DNA of 64,000 bases from Bradyrhizobium erythrophlei (GTDB lineage Bacteria > Pseudomonadota > Alphaproteobacteria > Rhizobiales > Xanthobacteraceae): assembly GCA_900129675.1 (NCBI GenBank), contig FSRD01000001.1, forward strand, positions 4,577,501 to 4,641,500. The letters are read 5' to 3'. Shown in pieces: positions 1-8,997 of the stretch. Each line of letters begins with the position of its first letter. Within the stretch, counting starts at the first letter, position 1. The notes below the pieces were generated by a model. The model was given only the letters and a program-made list of their open reading frames with translations. It did not search any database and was not told where the DNA came from. Both the position numbers and the translations under genes were made by a program.

Positions 1-149
1 AGATGGGTCTCTCCGCTGCGGGCGTGCCGCATCGGGCCGGCGGTGTCGAAGCTGCGATGAAATCGCTGGAAGAGCGGACGCAGTCAAATTCTCCGGCGCG
101 CCTGAAGGTGGTCAAACCTGACAGGGTCGCAGACCGTCAGGGCGGTTAG
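1..149 (+). CDS. Class V aminotransferase (serine-glyoxylate type), C-terminal end
   Basis: Only the last 48 codons lie in the window; the frame is open from the first base and stops at 147-149. The segment MGLSAAGVPHRAGGVEAAMK closely matches the C-terminus of the complete serine-glyoxylate aminotransferase at 3076-4281 (MGLDLAKVPHRGGGVLAAME), so this is a paralogue of that PLP enzyme. It lies 60 bp upstream of an MFS carrier in the same direction and may share its operon. The tail after the conserved part is longer and differs from the second copy. The function is inferred from this tail only. Confidence 0.6.
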   Translation, partial: MGLSAAGVPHRAGGVEAAMKSLEERTQSNSPARLKVVKPDRVADRQGG

Positions 150-209
150 CGCCTTGGGTTCAGCGCAGCCGTTGAAGCAATACAAAAAAAGCGGAACGGG
201 GAGAGATAT

Positions 210-1502
210 ATGCGGCTTCGGTTCAAAGCCACCCATGTCGTGCTGGCGATGTTGTGCGTCATGTACTTCATCACCTATGTCGACCGTGTCAACATCGGCA
301 CGGCGGCCAGTGAAATCCAGAAAGAACTCGGTCTGAGCAACACGCAGCTCGGGTTGGTATTCTCCGCCTTCGCCTATCCCTATCTCCTGTTCCAGGTGGT
401 CGGCGGCTGGGTCGGAGACCGCTTCGGGCCGCGCAAGACCTTATTCTGGTGCGGCATGATCTGGGCGGCCGCGACCATCATGACCGGCTTTGTAACCAGC
501 CTGCTGACGTTGTTCATTGCCCGCGTCGCACTCGGCTTCGGCGAAGGGGCGACTTTTCCGACCGCCACGCGCGCCATGCAATACTGGACTCCCGAGACCA
601 AGCGCGGTTTTGCGCAGGGCCTTACGCACGCCTTTGCACGGCTCGGCAACGCGGTTACCCCGCCGTTGATAGCGGCGCTGATATTTTGGCTTACCTGGCG
701 CGGCTCGTTCATCGTGCTGGGACTGGTCAGCCTGGTTTGGGGTGTGATCTGGGCGCTGTATTTCCGCAACGAACCCAAGGATCATCCCGGGATCACCGAG
801 GCCGAGCTAGCCTCGCTTCCGCCACGCGCGGTCAATATGCGGCCTCAGGTACCATGGGGGCCGCTGTTGCGGCGGATGTGGCCCGTCACGCTCACCTACT
901 TCTGCTATGGCTGGTGCCTGTGGCTATACCTGAACTGGCTGCCGTTATTCTTCAAGAACAGCTACAATCTGGACGTCAGGAATTCGGCGCTGTTCGCCTC
1001 GGGTGTCTTCTTTGCCGGCGTCGTCGGCGACAGCCTGGGCGGAATCCTCTCTGATCGCATTCTCAGGAAAACAGGCAATGTTCGCCTTGCGCGCTTGAGC
1101 GTCACGATCGTCGGCTTCGCCGGCGCCTTCCTGTCGCTGCTTCCGATCCTGTTCATTCACGACATCACGGTCGTCGCTCTATGCCTGTCCGGCGGGTTTT
1201 TCTTTTCTGAACTCGTGATCGGTCCGATGTGGTCGGTGCCGATGGATATTGCTGCGAAATATTCCGGTACGGCCGCCGGGCTGATGAATACCGGCTCGGC
1301 GCTGGCGGCGATCGTTTCGCCTTTGGTCGCCGGTTACGTCATCGACGTCACGGGCAACTGGTACTTGCCGTTCCTGATGTCGATGGGATTGCTCCTGCTT
1401 GGCGGATTTTCGGCGTTTCTGATGCATCCTGAAAAACCTTTTGAAGAACTTGCGGAAGTTAATTCGGTCAAGCGAGGTGTACTTGCTCAACAGCTAAAAT
1501 GA
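210..1502 (+). CDS. MFS transporter, anion:cation symporter type
   Basis: A 430-residue inner-membrane carrier with about 12 hydrophobic segments. The loop after the second segment carries the MFS signature GDRFGPRK (near residues 70-77). The N-terminal TYVDRVNIGTAASEIQKELG is typical of the ACS (phthalate/tartrate/glucarate) subfamily, which takes up organic anions with protons. The start at 210 follows a GGGGAG Shine-Dalgarno. Flanking aminotransferase and ketopantoate-reductase-like genes suggest uptake of a small carboxylate. The substrate cannot be read from the sequence. Confidence 0.85.
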   Translation: MRLRFKATHVVLAMLCVMYFITYVDRVNIGTAASEIQKELGLSNTQLGLVFSAFAYPYLLFQVVGGWVGDRFGPRKTLFWCGMIWAAATIMTGFVTSLLTLFIARVALGFGEGATFPTATRAMQYWTPETKRGFAQGLTHAFARLGNAVTPPLIAALIFWLTWRGSFIVLGLVSLVWGVIWALYFRNEPKDHPGITEAELASLPPRAVNMRPQVPWGPLLRRMWPVTLTYFCYGWCLWLYLNWLPLFFKNSYNLDVRNSALFASGVFFAGVVGDSLGGILSDRILRKTGNVRLARLSVTIVGFAGAFLSLLPILFIHDITVVALCLSGGFFFSELVIGPMWSVPMDIAAKYSGTAAGLMNTGSALAAIVSPLVAGYVIDVTGNWYLPFLMSMGLLLLGGFSAFLMHPEKPFEELAEVNSVKRGVLAQQLK

Positions 1503-1649
1503 TTTCTTTACCTCCGCAGCGGCGGTCAAGATCTTATCGGATCATTCTTCAATTGTGACGAAATCAGCTCCGGGAGCAGCAACTGTCTGTATCTCGGAGT
1601 GCCTACGCGTCGAGCCTTGCCGATATCCAATCAACACCGGAGCCAAACT

Positions 1650-2723
1650 ATGCCCAACTACAAGATTCTTATTCTCGGTGCGTCGTACGGTTCGCTGCTT
1701 GCGTCCAAAATGATGTTCGGCGGCCACGACGTGAAACTTGTTTGTTTGCCGGCTGAGGCTGCTCTCATCAATTCCGAAGGCTTTCGCGTGCGGATGCCGA
1801 TCCGGGGCCGCAAGGAGCAGATCGAGATCGATTCCCGCAAGTTGCCGGGCAAGGTGTCTGCTTCCGGTCCGGCCGATATAGATCCCAAAGACTACGACCT
1901 GATCGGGCTGGCGATGCAGGAGCCGCAATACGGCTCGCCCGGTGTGCGCGAATTGCTCGATGCCGTGGCGAAGTCGCGCGTGCCGTGCATGTCGATTATG
2001 AACATGCCGCCGCTGCCTTACATGAAGCGTATCCGCCATCTGAACAGCGAATTGCTCGGGCCGGCATACACCATGCCGGCGGTATGGGACAGCTTCGATC
2101 CCGGCACGTTGACATTGTGCAGCCCGGATCCGCAGGCGGTCCGGCCTCCGGAGGAGAAGGTCAACATACTACAGGTAACTTTGCCGACCAACTTCAAGGT
2201 TGCACGCTTTGACAGCGAGAAGAGCAACGAGATTCTTCGCAACATCGAGAAGGATATCGATGCCGTTCGTTTCGATGCGCCGGAAGGCAAGATCGAGCTG
2301 CCGGTAAAGTTGCGTGTTCACGACTCGCTTTTCGTGCCACTGGCCAAATGGGCCATGCTAATGGCCGGCAACTACAGGTGTATCACCCAGGACGGCATGC
2401 GAACCGCACAGGAAGCGGTGCATACCAACCTCAAGGAAGCGCGTTCGATATACGAGTTCGTCGTGGACGTGTGCGTCAAGCTCGGTGCCTCGCGCGATGA
2501 CCTTGTACCATTCGAGAAATATGCTGCGGCCGCGGAAAGCCTGTCGCGTCCTGCTTCGGCTGCGCGCGCGCTTAACAACGGCGCGACCAATATCGAACGT
2601 GCCGACAAGCTGGTGCAACTCGTCGCCCAACAACAAGGCATGAGCCATCCCGTCCTCGACGCCATCGTCATTCTCGTGGACGAAAGGATCGCAGCAAATC
2701 GCAAGAAGGCAGTGGCGGCCTGA
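1650..2723 (+). CDS. Ketopantoate reductase-like (ApbA/PanE family) oxidoreductase
   Basis: The protein has 357 residues if it starts at the ATG at 1650, which is preferred over an in-frame ATG at 1599 because the nucleotide-binding fold begins at once (YKILILGASYGSLLASKM). The glycine motif GASYGS departs from the usual GxGxxG of PanE, so NADPH binding may be altered. Family members reduce 2-keto acids. The C-terminal half is helical, as in ApbA_C. It lies between an MFS carrier and serine-glyoxylate aminotransferase, which fits a small-acid metabolic cluster rather than pantothenate synthesis. The exact substrate is unknown. Confidence 0.6.
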   Translation: MPNYKILILGASYGSLLASKMMFGGHDVKLVCLPAEAALINSEGFRVRMPIRGRKEQIEIDSRKLPGKVSASGPADIDPKDYDLIGLAMQEPQYGSPGVRELLDAVAKSRVPCMSIMNMPPLPYMKRIRHLNSELLGPAYTMPAVWDSFDPGTLTLCSPDPQAVRPPEEKVNILQVTLPTNFKVARFDSEKSNEILRNIEKDIDAVRFDAPEGKIELPVKLRVHDSLFVPLAKWAMLMAGNYRCITQDGMRTAQEAVHTNLKEARSIYEFVVDVCVKLGASRDDLVPFEKYAAAAESLSRPASAARALNNGATNIERADKLVQLVAQQQGMSHPVLDAIVILVDERIAANRKKAVAA

Positions 2724-3075
2724 CAGATCAGTGGTCGGCCAGAGACCGGTGCGATTGACTTAGACAAGATTTGCCGCCAATCGCGGGATCGACCCTGCTC
2801 CTACCCGTCGGGAATACCGCGAGCCTGTCTGCCTTTGAAATGGAGATCAACATCGCAAAAGGGCGTAAGCCGCAAGCACGTCAAACCTTTGCAACGCGTC
2901 GTCGACTTCCGCCGAGTTTGCCGATCATAAACTTGAATTTTACGGAAGTTGGGGCCTCGCCGCTCCCGGTAAACCTTCTTATGTATTGACGGCACCCGCC
3001 GGGCGCGGGACAAGCCCGCCGAATGGTGATATTCGAGCGGCTCGCGAGACCACGGCTCTACCGGGAAGGACGCCT
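2724..3075. other. Intergenic region without a supported gene
   Basis: About 350 bases lie between the reductase-like gene and the aminotransferase. Short open frames exist on both strands but have neither a ribosome site nor protein-like composition. The only clear signal is the Shine-Dalgarno GGGAAGGA at 3063-3070 belonging to the next gene. It probably holds that gene's promoter, which I could not place. Confidence 0.4.
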
Positions 3076-4281
3076 ATGACCCTGCATACTGGAAGGCATT
3101 TTCTGCAGATTCCGGGACCAACCAATGTGCCGGACCGGGTGCTGCGCGCCATGGACATGCCGACCATGGACCACCGCGGTCCCGAATTCGCCGAGATCGG
3201 ACATGCGGTGCTGGCTGCCATGCAGCGGGTGTTCCGCACCAGGCAGCCGGTGATCATTTATCCGTCGTCCGGGACCGGTGCCTGGGAGGCCGCGATCGTC
3301 AATACGCTGGCGCCTGGCGACAAGGTGCTGATGGCCGAGACCGGGCAGTTTGCCTTGCTGTGGCGCGGCATCGCTGACAAATTCAAGCTGGACGTCGATT
3401 TCCTGCCCGGTGACTGGCGCCATGGCGCCGACCTCGAGCAGATCGAGGCGCGGCTCACGGACGACCGCCAGCACAAGATCAAGGCGGTCATGATCGTGCA
3501 CAACGAGACCTCGACCGGCTGCGTCACGCACCCGCTCGACGTCCGCAAGATCATGGACCGGGTCAAGCATCCGGCGTTGTTGATGGTCGATACCATCTCC
3601 GGCCTCGGCTCGCTCGAATATGAGCACGATGCCTGGGGTATCGACGTGTCGGTGGCCGGATCGCAGAAGGGATTGATGCTGCCGCCGGGCCTCGGCTTCA
3701 ACGCGGTGTCGGAAAAGGCGCTTGCGGTGGCGAAGGCCAACCCCGCCATGCGGTCCTATTGGGACTGGCAGGAGGTCATCGCGATCAACAAGGCAGGCAC
3801 CTGGCCCTATACGCCGGCGACCAATCTGCTGTTCGGGCTGCGGGAAGCGGTCAAGATGCTCGAGGAGGAGGGGCTTGAGAACGTTTTCGCGCGCCACAAG
3901 CGCCACAGCGCCGCGACGCGCGCCGCAGCCAAGGTGTGGGGCCTGGAAACGCAGTGCCAGGAGCAGGGCGCCCACTCGCCGGCGCTGACCGGCGTGGTGA
4001 TGCCGGAAGGCCATGACGCCGACAATTTCCGTAAGGTTGTGCTGGAGAATTTCGACATGTCGCTCGGGACCGGCCTGAACAAGATCAAGGGCAAGGTATT
4101 CCGGATCGGCCACATCGGCCACTTCAACGATCTGATGCTGATGGGCACGTTGTCGGGCGTCGAGATGGGTCTCGATCTCGCCAAGGTGCCGCATCGTGGC
4201 GGCGGTGTATTGGCGGCGATGGAAGTCCTCAAGGGGCAGGGGCGCGATGTCATGCCGATGCCGAAGACCGCCGTTGCGTGA
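3076..4281 (+). CDS. sgaA: Serine-glyoxylate aminotransferase
   Basis: A 401-residue PLP-dependent class V aminotransferase. The opening HFLQIPGPTNVPDRVLRAMD is the family's N-terminal signature. The lysine that binds PLP is in SVAGSQKGLMLPPG (near residue 200), and DTISGLGSLEYEHD holds the aspartate that contacts the pyridine nitrogen. It transfers the amino group of serine to glyoxylate, giving hydroxypyruvate and glycine, a step of the serine cycle and of one-carbon or C2 metabolism. The start at 3076 follows GGGAAGGA by a few bases; a longer in-frame start at 2986 would add 30 low-complexity residues and is not preferred. Confidence 0.88.
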   Translation: MTLHTGRHFLQIPGPTNVPDRVLRAMDMPTMDHRGPEFAEIGHAVLAAMQRVFRTRQPVIIYPSSGTGAWEAAIVNTLAPGDKVLMAETGQFALLWRGIADKFKLDVDFLPGDWRHGADLEQIEARLTDDRQHKIKAVMIVHNETSTGCVTHPLDVRKIMDRVKHPALLMVDTISGLGSLEYEHDAWGIDVSVAGSQKGLMLPPGLGFNAVSEKALAVAKANPAMRSYWDWQEVIAINKAGTWPYTPATNLLFGLREAVKMLEEEGLENVFARHKRHSAATRAAAKVWGLETQCQEQGAHSPALTGVVMPEGHDADNFRKVVLENFDMSLGTGLNKIKGKVFRIGHIGHFNDLMLMGTLSGVEMGLDLAKVPHRGGGVLAAMEVLKGQGRDVMPMPKTAVA

Positions 4282-4333
4282 ATTGAGCTGAACCCAAGAA
4301 CAGACAAGAACAGAAAAAAGAGAAAGAGCCGCG

Positions 4334-5131
4334 ATGAACGCTCCGGTAGCTGCGACCGAAGACCTGATCTATTCCGTCGAGGACGGCATCGCCCGGCTGA
4401 CCTTCAACCGTCCGCAGGCGCGCAACGCGCTGACCTTTGCGATGTACGAGCAAATGGCCGTCATTTGCGAGACCGTCAACGCCGACCGCTCGATCAAGGC
4501 CATGATCCTGACCGGCGCCGGCGACAAGGCGTTCGCGTCGGGTACCGACATTTCGCAGTTCCGCGCCTTCAAGACCGCGCAGGATGCGCTCGATTACGAG
4601 GCCCGGATCGACCGCGTGCTAGGTGCGCTGGAGCAGTGCCGGGTGCCGACGATTGCGGCCATCGCCGGGGCTTGTACCGGCGGCGGCGCGGGAATTGCGG
4701 CGTGCTGCGATATCCGCATCGGCACCGAGGCGACGCGGATAGGGTTTCCGATCGCGCGAACGCTCGGCAATTGCCTGTCGATGTCGAATATTTCTCGGCT
4801 GGTTTCGCTGATCGGGCCGGCGCGGACCAAGGATCTGATTTTCAAGGCACGGCTGGTCGAAGCGCCGGAAGCGCTGGCGCTGGGGCTGCTCAACGAAGTG
4901 GTGCCTGATGTCGCGGCCTTGCAGCGCCGCGCCGATGAAACCGCGAAACTCGTTGCCGGCCATGCGCCGATCACGCTCGAAGTCACCAAGGAAGCGGTGC
5001 GCCGGATTCGGCGGACGCTGACGCGCGACGAGGGCAAAGACCTGATCCTGCGCGCCTATATGAGCGAGGATTTCCGCGAGGGCATGGATGCCTTCCTCAA
5101 CAAGCGTACGCCGAACTGGAGGGGTGCCTAG
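4334..5131 (+). CDS. Enoyl-CoA hydratase/isomerase family protein
   Basis: A 265-residue crotonase-fold protein of normal length. The CoA and oxyanion-hole segments are GDKAFASGTDISQF (about residues 65-78) and IAGACTGGGAGIAACCDIRIG (about 109-129). Members hydrate or isomerise acyl-CoA thioesters. It lies 52 bp downstream of serine-glyoxylate aminotransferase on the same strand, with an AAAGAG ribosome site, and is probably cotranscribed. It is the last intact gene before the tRNA scar and island DNA. Substrate unknown. Confidence 0.85.
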   Translation: MNAPVAATEDLIYSVEDGIARLTFNRPQARNALTFAMYEQMAVICETVNADRSIKAMILTGAGDKAFASGTDISQFRAFKTAQDALDYEARIDRVLGALEQCRVPTIAAIAGACTGGGAGIAACCDIRIGTEATRIGFPIARTLGNCLSMSNISRLVSLIGPARTKDLIFKARLVEAPEALALGLLNEVVPDVAALQRRADETAKLVAGHAPITLEVTKEAVRRIRRTLTRDEGKDLILRAYMSEDFREGMDAFLNKRTPNWRGA

Positions 5132-5194
5132 ATATTTAAGCAGAATTCGTTCGAACGTTTCGATCTTTTGAAGAGGCCGTAACCAGAATCCCCA

Positions 5195-5251
5195 AAGCGC
5201 GGGAATCATAATCCTGGGGTCGGGGGTTCGAGTCCCTACGCTCTACCGCCA
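5195..5251 (+). pseudogene. 3' half of tRNA-Met (CAU), chimeric remnant
   Basis: The sequence folds as an anticodon arm (CGGGA, loop ATCATAA, TCCTG) with anticodon CAT at 5207-5209, a short variable loop, and a T arm with the invariant loop TTCGAGT at 5227-5233, ending in CCA at 5249-5251. No D arm or 5' acceptor strand is found upstream. The bases after the T arm (TACGCTCTACCG) are two longer than an acceptor strand should be and do not match a tRNA-Met end. This looks like a tRNA 3' fragment left by integration of a mobile element; island DNA follows directly. Confidence 0.6.
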
Positions 5252-5507
5252 CTCATTTGTGACTTCGAGAAACCCCTGCAAAATAAGGCTTTCCTGCACG
5301 CCCGGCGAGTACACCACCGAATAGTCGCCAAATTGGCAGCATGTTAATCTTTGCGAAGAATCAACCCTCAGTTTAACTTGCCCCCAAAATGAAACTGCCA
5401 GCCGTAAGCCACTGCTGGCGATGCCAACAAAACGTGGTCGCCGCAGTCCAGGCGTTGCCGGGTGGTTCGCGCCAATAATTCGGGGCCTACGCCTTAACCG
5501 GAGGATT

Positions 5508-6650
5508 ATGCTTACTCGGGGGATGATCGTCGAATTGCCTGGGCACCAAGGAATTGGGAAGCTTCTGTCGGCCAATGAGGGGCATTGCCTCGTTTCGGTA
5601 TTCCATTCGGTTTTCCGCTCCGAGCAGATTGAGATGCCACTGGAGCAACTCCGACGCGGCTTCGGCAAACTCGCGTTTATGTCCGGCAAGACGACCGGTA
5701 TCACATGGGCCGGGTGACCAGATATTTCCGTCAGCCCGATGGTCTAATCGAATATGAGGTGCGATTTCCGAATGGGCGCCTGGCCGACCTTAGCGAGATC
5801 CAACTTCACGTCCGTCCATGGAATGCGCCCGACGATCCGGCGGAAAATCTCGCGTCCGGAGGAGCGGAAAATCAATTTCTTCACGACAGACGGCAGGCGG
5901 CAATTGGTCCGCTGTCAGCGTTACGAAATGCCGCGCAAGGCATGTCGGCCTTGATCTCCGCAGGGATCGAATTCGTACCCCATCAGATTGCGGCCGTCCG
6001 ACGCATCCTCGCTGATCCGATTCAACGCTATTTGCTGGCGGACGAAGTCGGTCTCGGAAAAACAATCGAAGCAGGGCTCGTCATCCGACAACACCTGATC
6101 GACGATCCCGACGCCACCGTGCTAATCGCATCCCACGACATTTGCGCGGTCAGTGGGAATCTGAGTTGCGAACAAAATTGAGTCTCGAGCAATTCGACAA
6201 AGCGTTTGACATCTGCACGCATGAAGACTTGGAGCGTGTCGAGGCGGTGCCCGATGTCCTCGTCGTTGACGAAGCACATCATTTGGTGGGAATAGCCAAC
6301 GGCCCGTTGCTCGGCAGCGCGACGAATTTGGTCGACCTAGCCAAGGCGAGTATCCATGCGGCCCGCTATGTGGCTCTGATCGAGGCTTTGGGCGTCGATG
6401 CATCCACGCTCGCCGCGGTTTTGACCACCGGCGAACTGTTGTTCGACGGCGAGGACGAAATCAAAGAGGCGCTTCTGGCGATTGTAACGCGCGACGACGC
6501 TTCTGACACACGCGGTCAAATCATGGCTGAAAGCACAGAGCAACTTCTGAAGACTCTTTTGGCCAACACAAGTCAGCCCAAGATCGTCGCGTTTTCCTCC
6601 TCGACCGAATTGGCCGGGGATTTCCATCGTGCGGTAGGGTCTCGCCTTGT
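5508..6650 (+). pseudogene. SNF2-type helicase, DpdE-like, frameshifted and truncated
   Basis: Three adjoining frames read as one protein. The first (5508-5717, start after GGAGGATT) holds a small beta domain (MIVELPGHQGIGKLLSANEG). The second (5705-6180) holds YEVRFPNGRLADLSEIQLHV and the helicase motif I region RYLLADEVGLGKTIEAG. The third (from about 6142) holds QWESELRTKL and motif II DEAH in VLVVDEAHHL. Frames change near 5700 and near 6137. Homology stops near 6650, where an IS110 remnant begins, so the second RecA lobe is missing. The layout resembles DpdE of 7-deazaguanine DNA-modification clusters, but no other dpd gene is present, so that name is tentative. Confidence 0.6.
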
Positions 6651-6656
6651 TAATGC

Positions 6657-7330
6657 TTCGGTCTGGTGTCGCAACGCACCGGCATCATCAACCAGGTTCG
6701 CGCCTTCATGCTGGAACGCGGGATCGCCGTACGCCAGGGGATCGGCTTCCTGCGCACGGAACTGCCCACCATCCTTGCGCGACGCGCACCGATGCCCTGT
6801 CGCCCCGCATGTTGCATGTCATCGAGGAGTTGGCAGGCGACTGGCGCCAGCTGGATCAGCGTATCGATGGCCTCTCCGGCGAGATCGAAGCACTGGCCGG
6901 TCAAGATCAGGCATGTTCGCGCCTGATGACGGTGCCTGGCATCGGGCCGATCATTTCGAGCGCCATGGTGGCCGCGATCGGCACTGGAGACGTATTCTCC
7001 AAAGGCCGCGACTTCGGCGCCTGGCTCGGACTGGTGCCCAAGCAGATCTCGACGGGAGACCGCACGATCCTCGGCAAAATCTCCAGGCGCGGCAATCGCT
7101 ACCTGCGCGTCCTGTTCGTGCAGGCGGCATGGGTTGTGCTGGTCAGGATAAAGGACTGGGAACGTTACGGGCTCAAATCCTGGATCGAAGCCGCCAAGAG
7201 GCGGTTACACCACAACGTGCTCGCGATCGCGCTCGCCAACAAGCTTGCCCGGATCGCCTGGGCGGTGCTGGCCAAAGGACGCGCCTTCGAGCTGACGAGG
7301 ACCGACGATGCAGGCGTCCGATCCGCTTGA
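6657..7330 (+). pseudogene. IS110-family transposase remnant
   Basis: The DEDD domain is missing. What remains starts in one frame with SQRTGIINQVRAFMLERGIA (from 6666) and then continues in another with TDALSPRMLHVIEELAGDWR and the Transposase_20 region SRLMTVPGIGPIISSAMVAA, DFGAWLGLVPKQISTGDRTI and RRGNRYLRVLFVQAAW. The frame change is near 6780. The first part of the element was lost at the junction with the helicase remnant, so it cannot transpose by itself. Confidence 0.85.
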
Positions 7331-7520
7331 TCCTCGCGCCGTGCTCGGCGCGGTCAAGGCGCAGCCTGGCAACGCCGGCGCCAGCCGCAAGCCAAGCACG
7401 ACGGCCGGCCTTGACCGCCCCTGCGCGCGACGCGATCGACGCTCTGCGGACCGGGACGAAGGAACGGCCCTTGGCTCGAACAAAGGAACTACGCGATATG
7501 AGGAGCAAGCGATGACGTAA
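7331..7520 (+). other. 3' non-coding end of the IS110-family remnant
   Basis: After the transposase stop the sequence has no convincing gene. It shares a stretch at 7409-7484 with the 3' non-coding part of the separate IS110/IS1111 element copy B (43270-43348): both contain CCTTGACCGCC, CTGCGCGCGACG, GGGACGAA and TCGAACAAA in the same order. Conservation between elements with different transposases suggests a structured RNA or a terminal recombination signal. The rest, to about 7780, shows nothing recognisable. Confidence 0.45.
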
Positions 7521-7779
7521 CCCTATCAACAGTTTCCAGCCGAGGTCTGCGAGAGGATGAGACGAGATGGAGGTTCGGTCTTCCCGGCGCATGCGAACAC
7601 TGGTGACCCAAATGGCCCAATCGAGGCCTGTCCGCTAATTAGAACGCACGCGCGCTGATATCCATGATGGCCCGGAGCACCAAATGCTCCAATCAGAGGC
7701 CGGATACATTGATGCAAGACCGCCGCCGCCAACTCGGCGAAACCACTTGCAACGCACGGCCGGACCATACATTGGATCA

Positions 7780-8211
7780 CTACAACCTCAGCAATTTCCG
7801 CACTTGATCGCCGGCATTGCCGGATAGGCAGCGAACGCGTCGGCCGATCACCACCAATTCCGGGTCGGCCAGTACTGCGCGCACGGCTTTGCGCATGGCC
7901 TTTGATTTGATCTTCGCCGCCAGGTGGCTGATCAACTCACGCGCGTCAGCATCATCCGGCGTAAAGACGCTGTGCTGGCGCAATCCCTCGGCCAGTTTGC
8001 GTACCCGTTCTTCCGCCTTTCGCTTCGCTTCGGGACTTTGTTCTGAGCGTGAGCGTTTCTGACCACCACCGTTTGCGCCCGGTGTACCAGGCGGTACGAG
8101 CGCTTTTTTTTCGGACCGGCCAACCTCGCGCAGCGTTCGAAGCGCCTGTTCGACAGGGTCCGGCTGTCCGCCAGTCGTATTGTCGTTATGTGAAGAGGTT
8201 TGGGCGGTCAT
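7780..8211 (-). CDS. Hypothetical protein, basic and charged
   Basis: A 143-residue protein I do not recognise. The N-terminal half is polar and rich in Gly, Lys and Glu. The C-terminal half (SHLAAKIKSKAMRKAVRAVL, GRRVRCLSGNAGDQVRKLLR) looks like a small helical folded domain. There is no signal peptide or membrane segment. It is on the same strand as, and about 110 bp downstream of, another unknown gene (8321-8863). The surroundings are island DNA, so it may be a plasmid or ICE accessory protein. Confidence 0.45.
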   Translation of the reverse strand: MTAQTSSHNDNTTGGQPDPVEQALRTLREVGRSEKKALVPPGTPGANGGGQKRSRSEQSPEAKRKAEERVRKLAEGLRQHSVFTPDDADARELISHLAAKIKSKAMRKAVRAVLADPELVVIGRRVRCLSGNAGDQVRKLLRL

Positions 8212-8280
8212 TTGTGACTAATCCAGGACTAATCCGGCTAGCGGTGCATCGGCTTGCCCATGACGTCGAAGGGCGAAGGT

Positions 8281-8304
8281 GCCGACGGCCTTTCGGCCGT
8301 CGGC
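8281..8304. terminator. Strong hairpin between two minus-strand genes
   Basis: A perfect 10-bp inverted repeat (GCCGACGGCC / GGCCGTCGGC) with a TTTC loop lies 16 bases beyond the stop of the minus-strand gene 8321-8863. There is no clear T tract on the minus strand. It may reduce read-through into 7780-8211. Confidence 0.45.
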
Positions 8305-8320
8305 GTTGTTGTGGCAGCGG

Positions 8321-8863
8321 TCAGGCGACACCGGGTACGCCAAGCCGCCGGGCAAACTCGCCCCGCAGCCAGTGCATCGTCATCACCATCTGCTGCTGGT
8401 CGGCCGGCACATCGAACTCCGGGCAGGCGCTGATGGTGATGCCACCACCGGTCACCTTACGGATGTCGTAGCGCACCCGCGCGATGATGATCGTTCCCGG
8501 CTCGTCTCCCCAGATCGTCTTCTTCGCGACGGCGCTGATGACCGCAGGTGCGAGCAGATTGAACCCGGCCTCGCCAAGACGGTGTCCGATGGCAAAGCCC
8601 GACACCCCGTACCCGGCGGCCTCGACTTCATCCAGGCTGGTCTTGATGAACTCGACATAGCTGCCATACGGGCCAAGCGCACTGTTACGCCTGACGGTGT
8701 TGGTGAACACCTCGGGGAACCCCGGGGCCACGCCCGCCGCGCAGGTCAACAGTTCATCCTGGTCATCGGTCAGACCGTCCTCGCCATGCGCGGCCAGATG
8801 CGCCGCCAGATCACTGGGCAGCAAGCCGATCGGCCTGGCAAAACCATATTGATTCCATTGCAT
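8321..8863 (-). CDS. Hypothetical protein
   Basis: A 180-residue protein if it starts at the ATG at 8863, just downstream of AAAGAGGTGG. An in-frame start at 8977 would add 38 residues and overlap the divergent promoter region. It contains MQWNQYGFARPIGLLPSDLA at the start and a mixed alpha/beta body (TIWGDEPGTIIIARVRYDIR, GITISACPEFDVP). I recognise no family. It is divergent from the helix-turn-helix gene at 8998, and the intervening 134 bp probably hold both promoters. Confidence 0.5.
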   Translation of the reverse strand: MQWNQYGFARPIGLLPSDLAAHLAAHGEDGLTDDQDELLTCAAGVAPGFPEVFTNTVRRNSALGPYGSYVEFIKTSLDEVEAAGYGVSGFAIGHRLGEAGFNLLAPAVISAVAKKTIWGDEPGTIIIARVRYDIRKVTGGGITISACPEFDVPADQQQMVMTMHWLRGEFARRLGVPGVA

Positions 8864-8997
8864 TTTTACCACCTCTTTCTGGTTGGATTCATACCCAACC
8901 TCTGTTAAACATGCAAGGGCCAAAATCCAGAGATGACGCGGCGGTGGCGCTTTTCCCCAGACATCCTTAACAAGCATGAAAGTTCCGGAGGCTTGCT

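Noticed and set aside
3058..4194. A 378-codon minus-strand open frame
   Set aside because: Antisense to serine-glyoxylate aminotransferase, whose domains are unmistakable.
5195..5251. A functional tRNA gene
   Set aside because: The D arm and 5' acceptor strand are missing and the 3' acceptor does not pair, so it is called a remnant.
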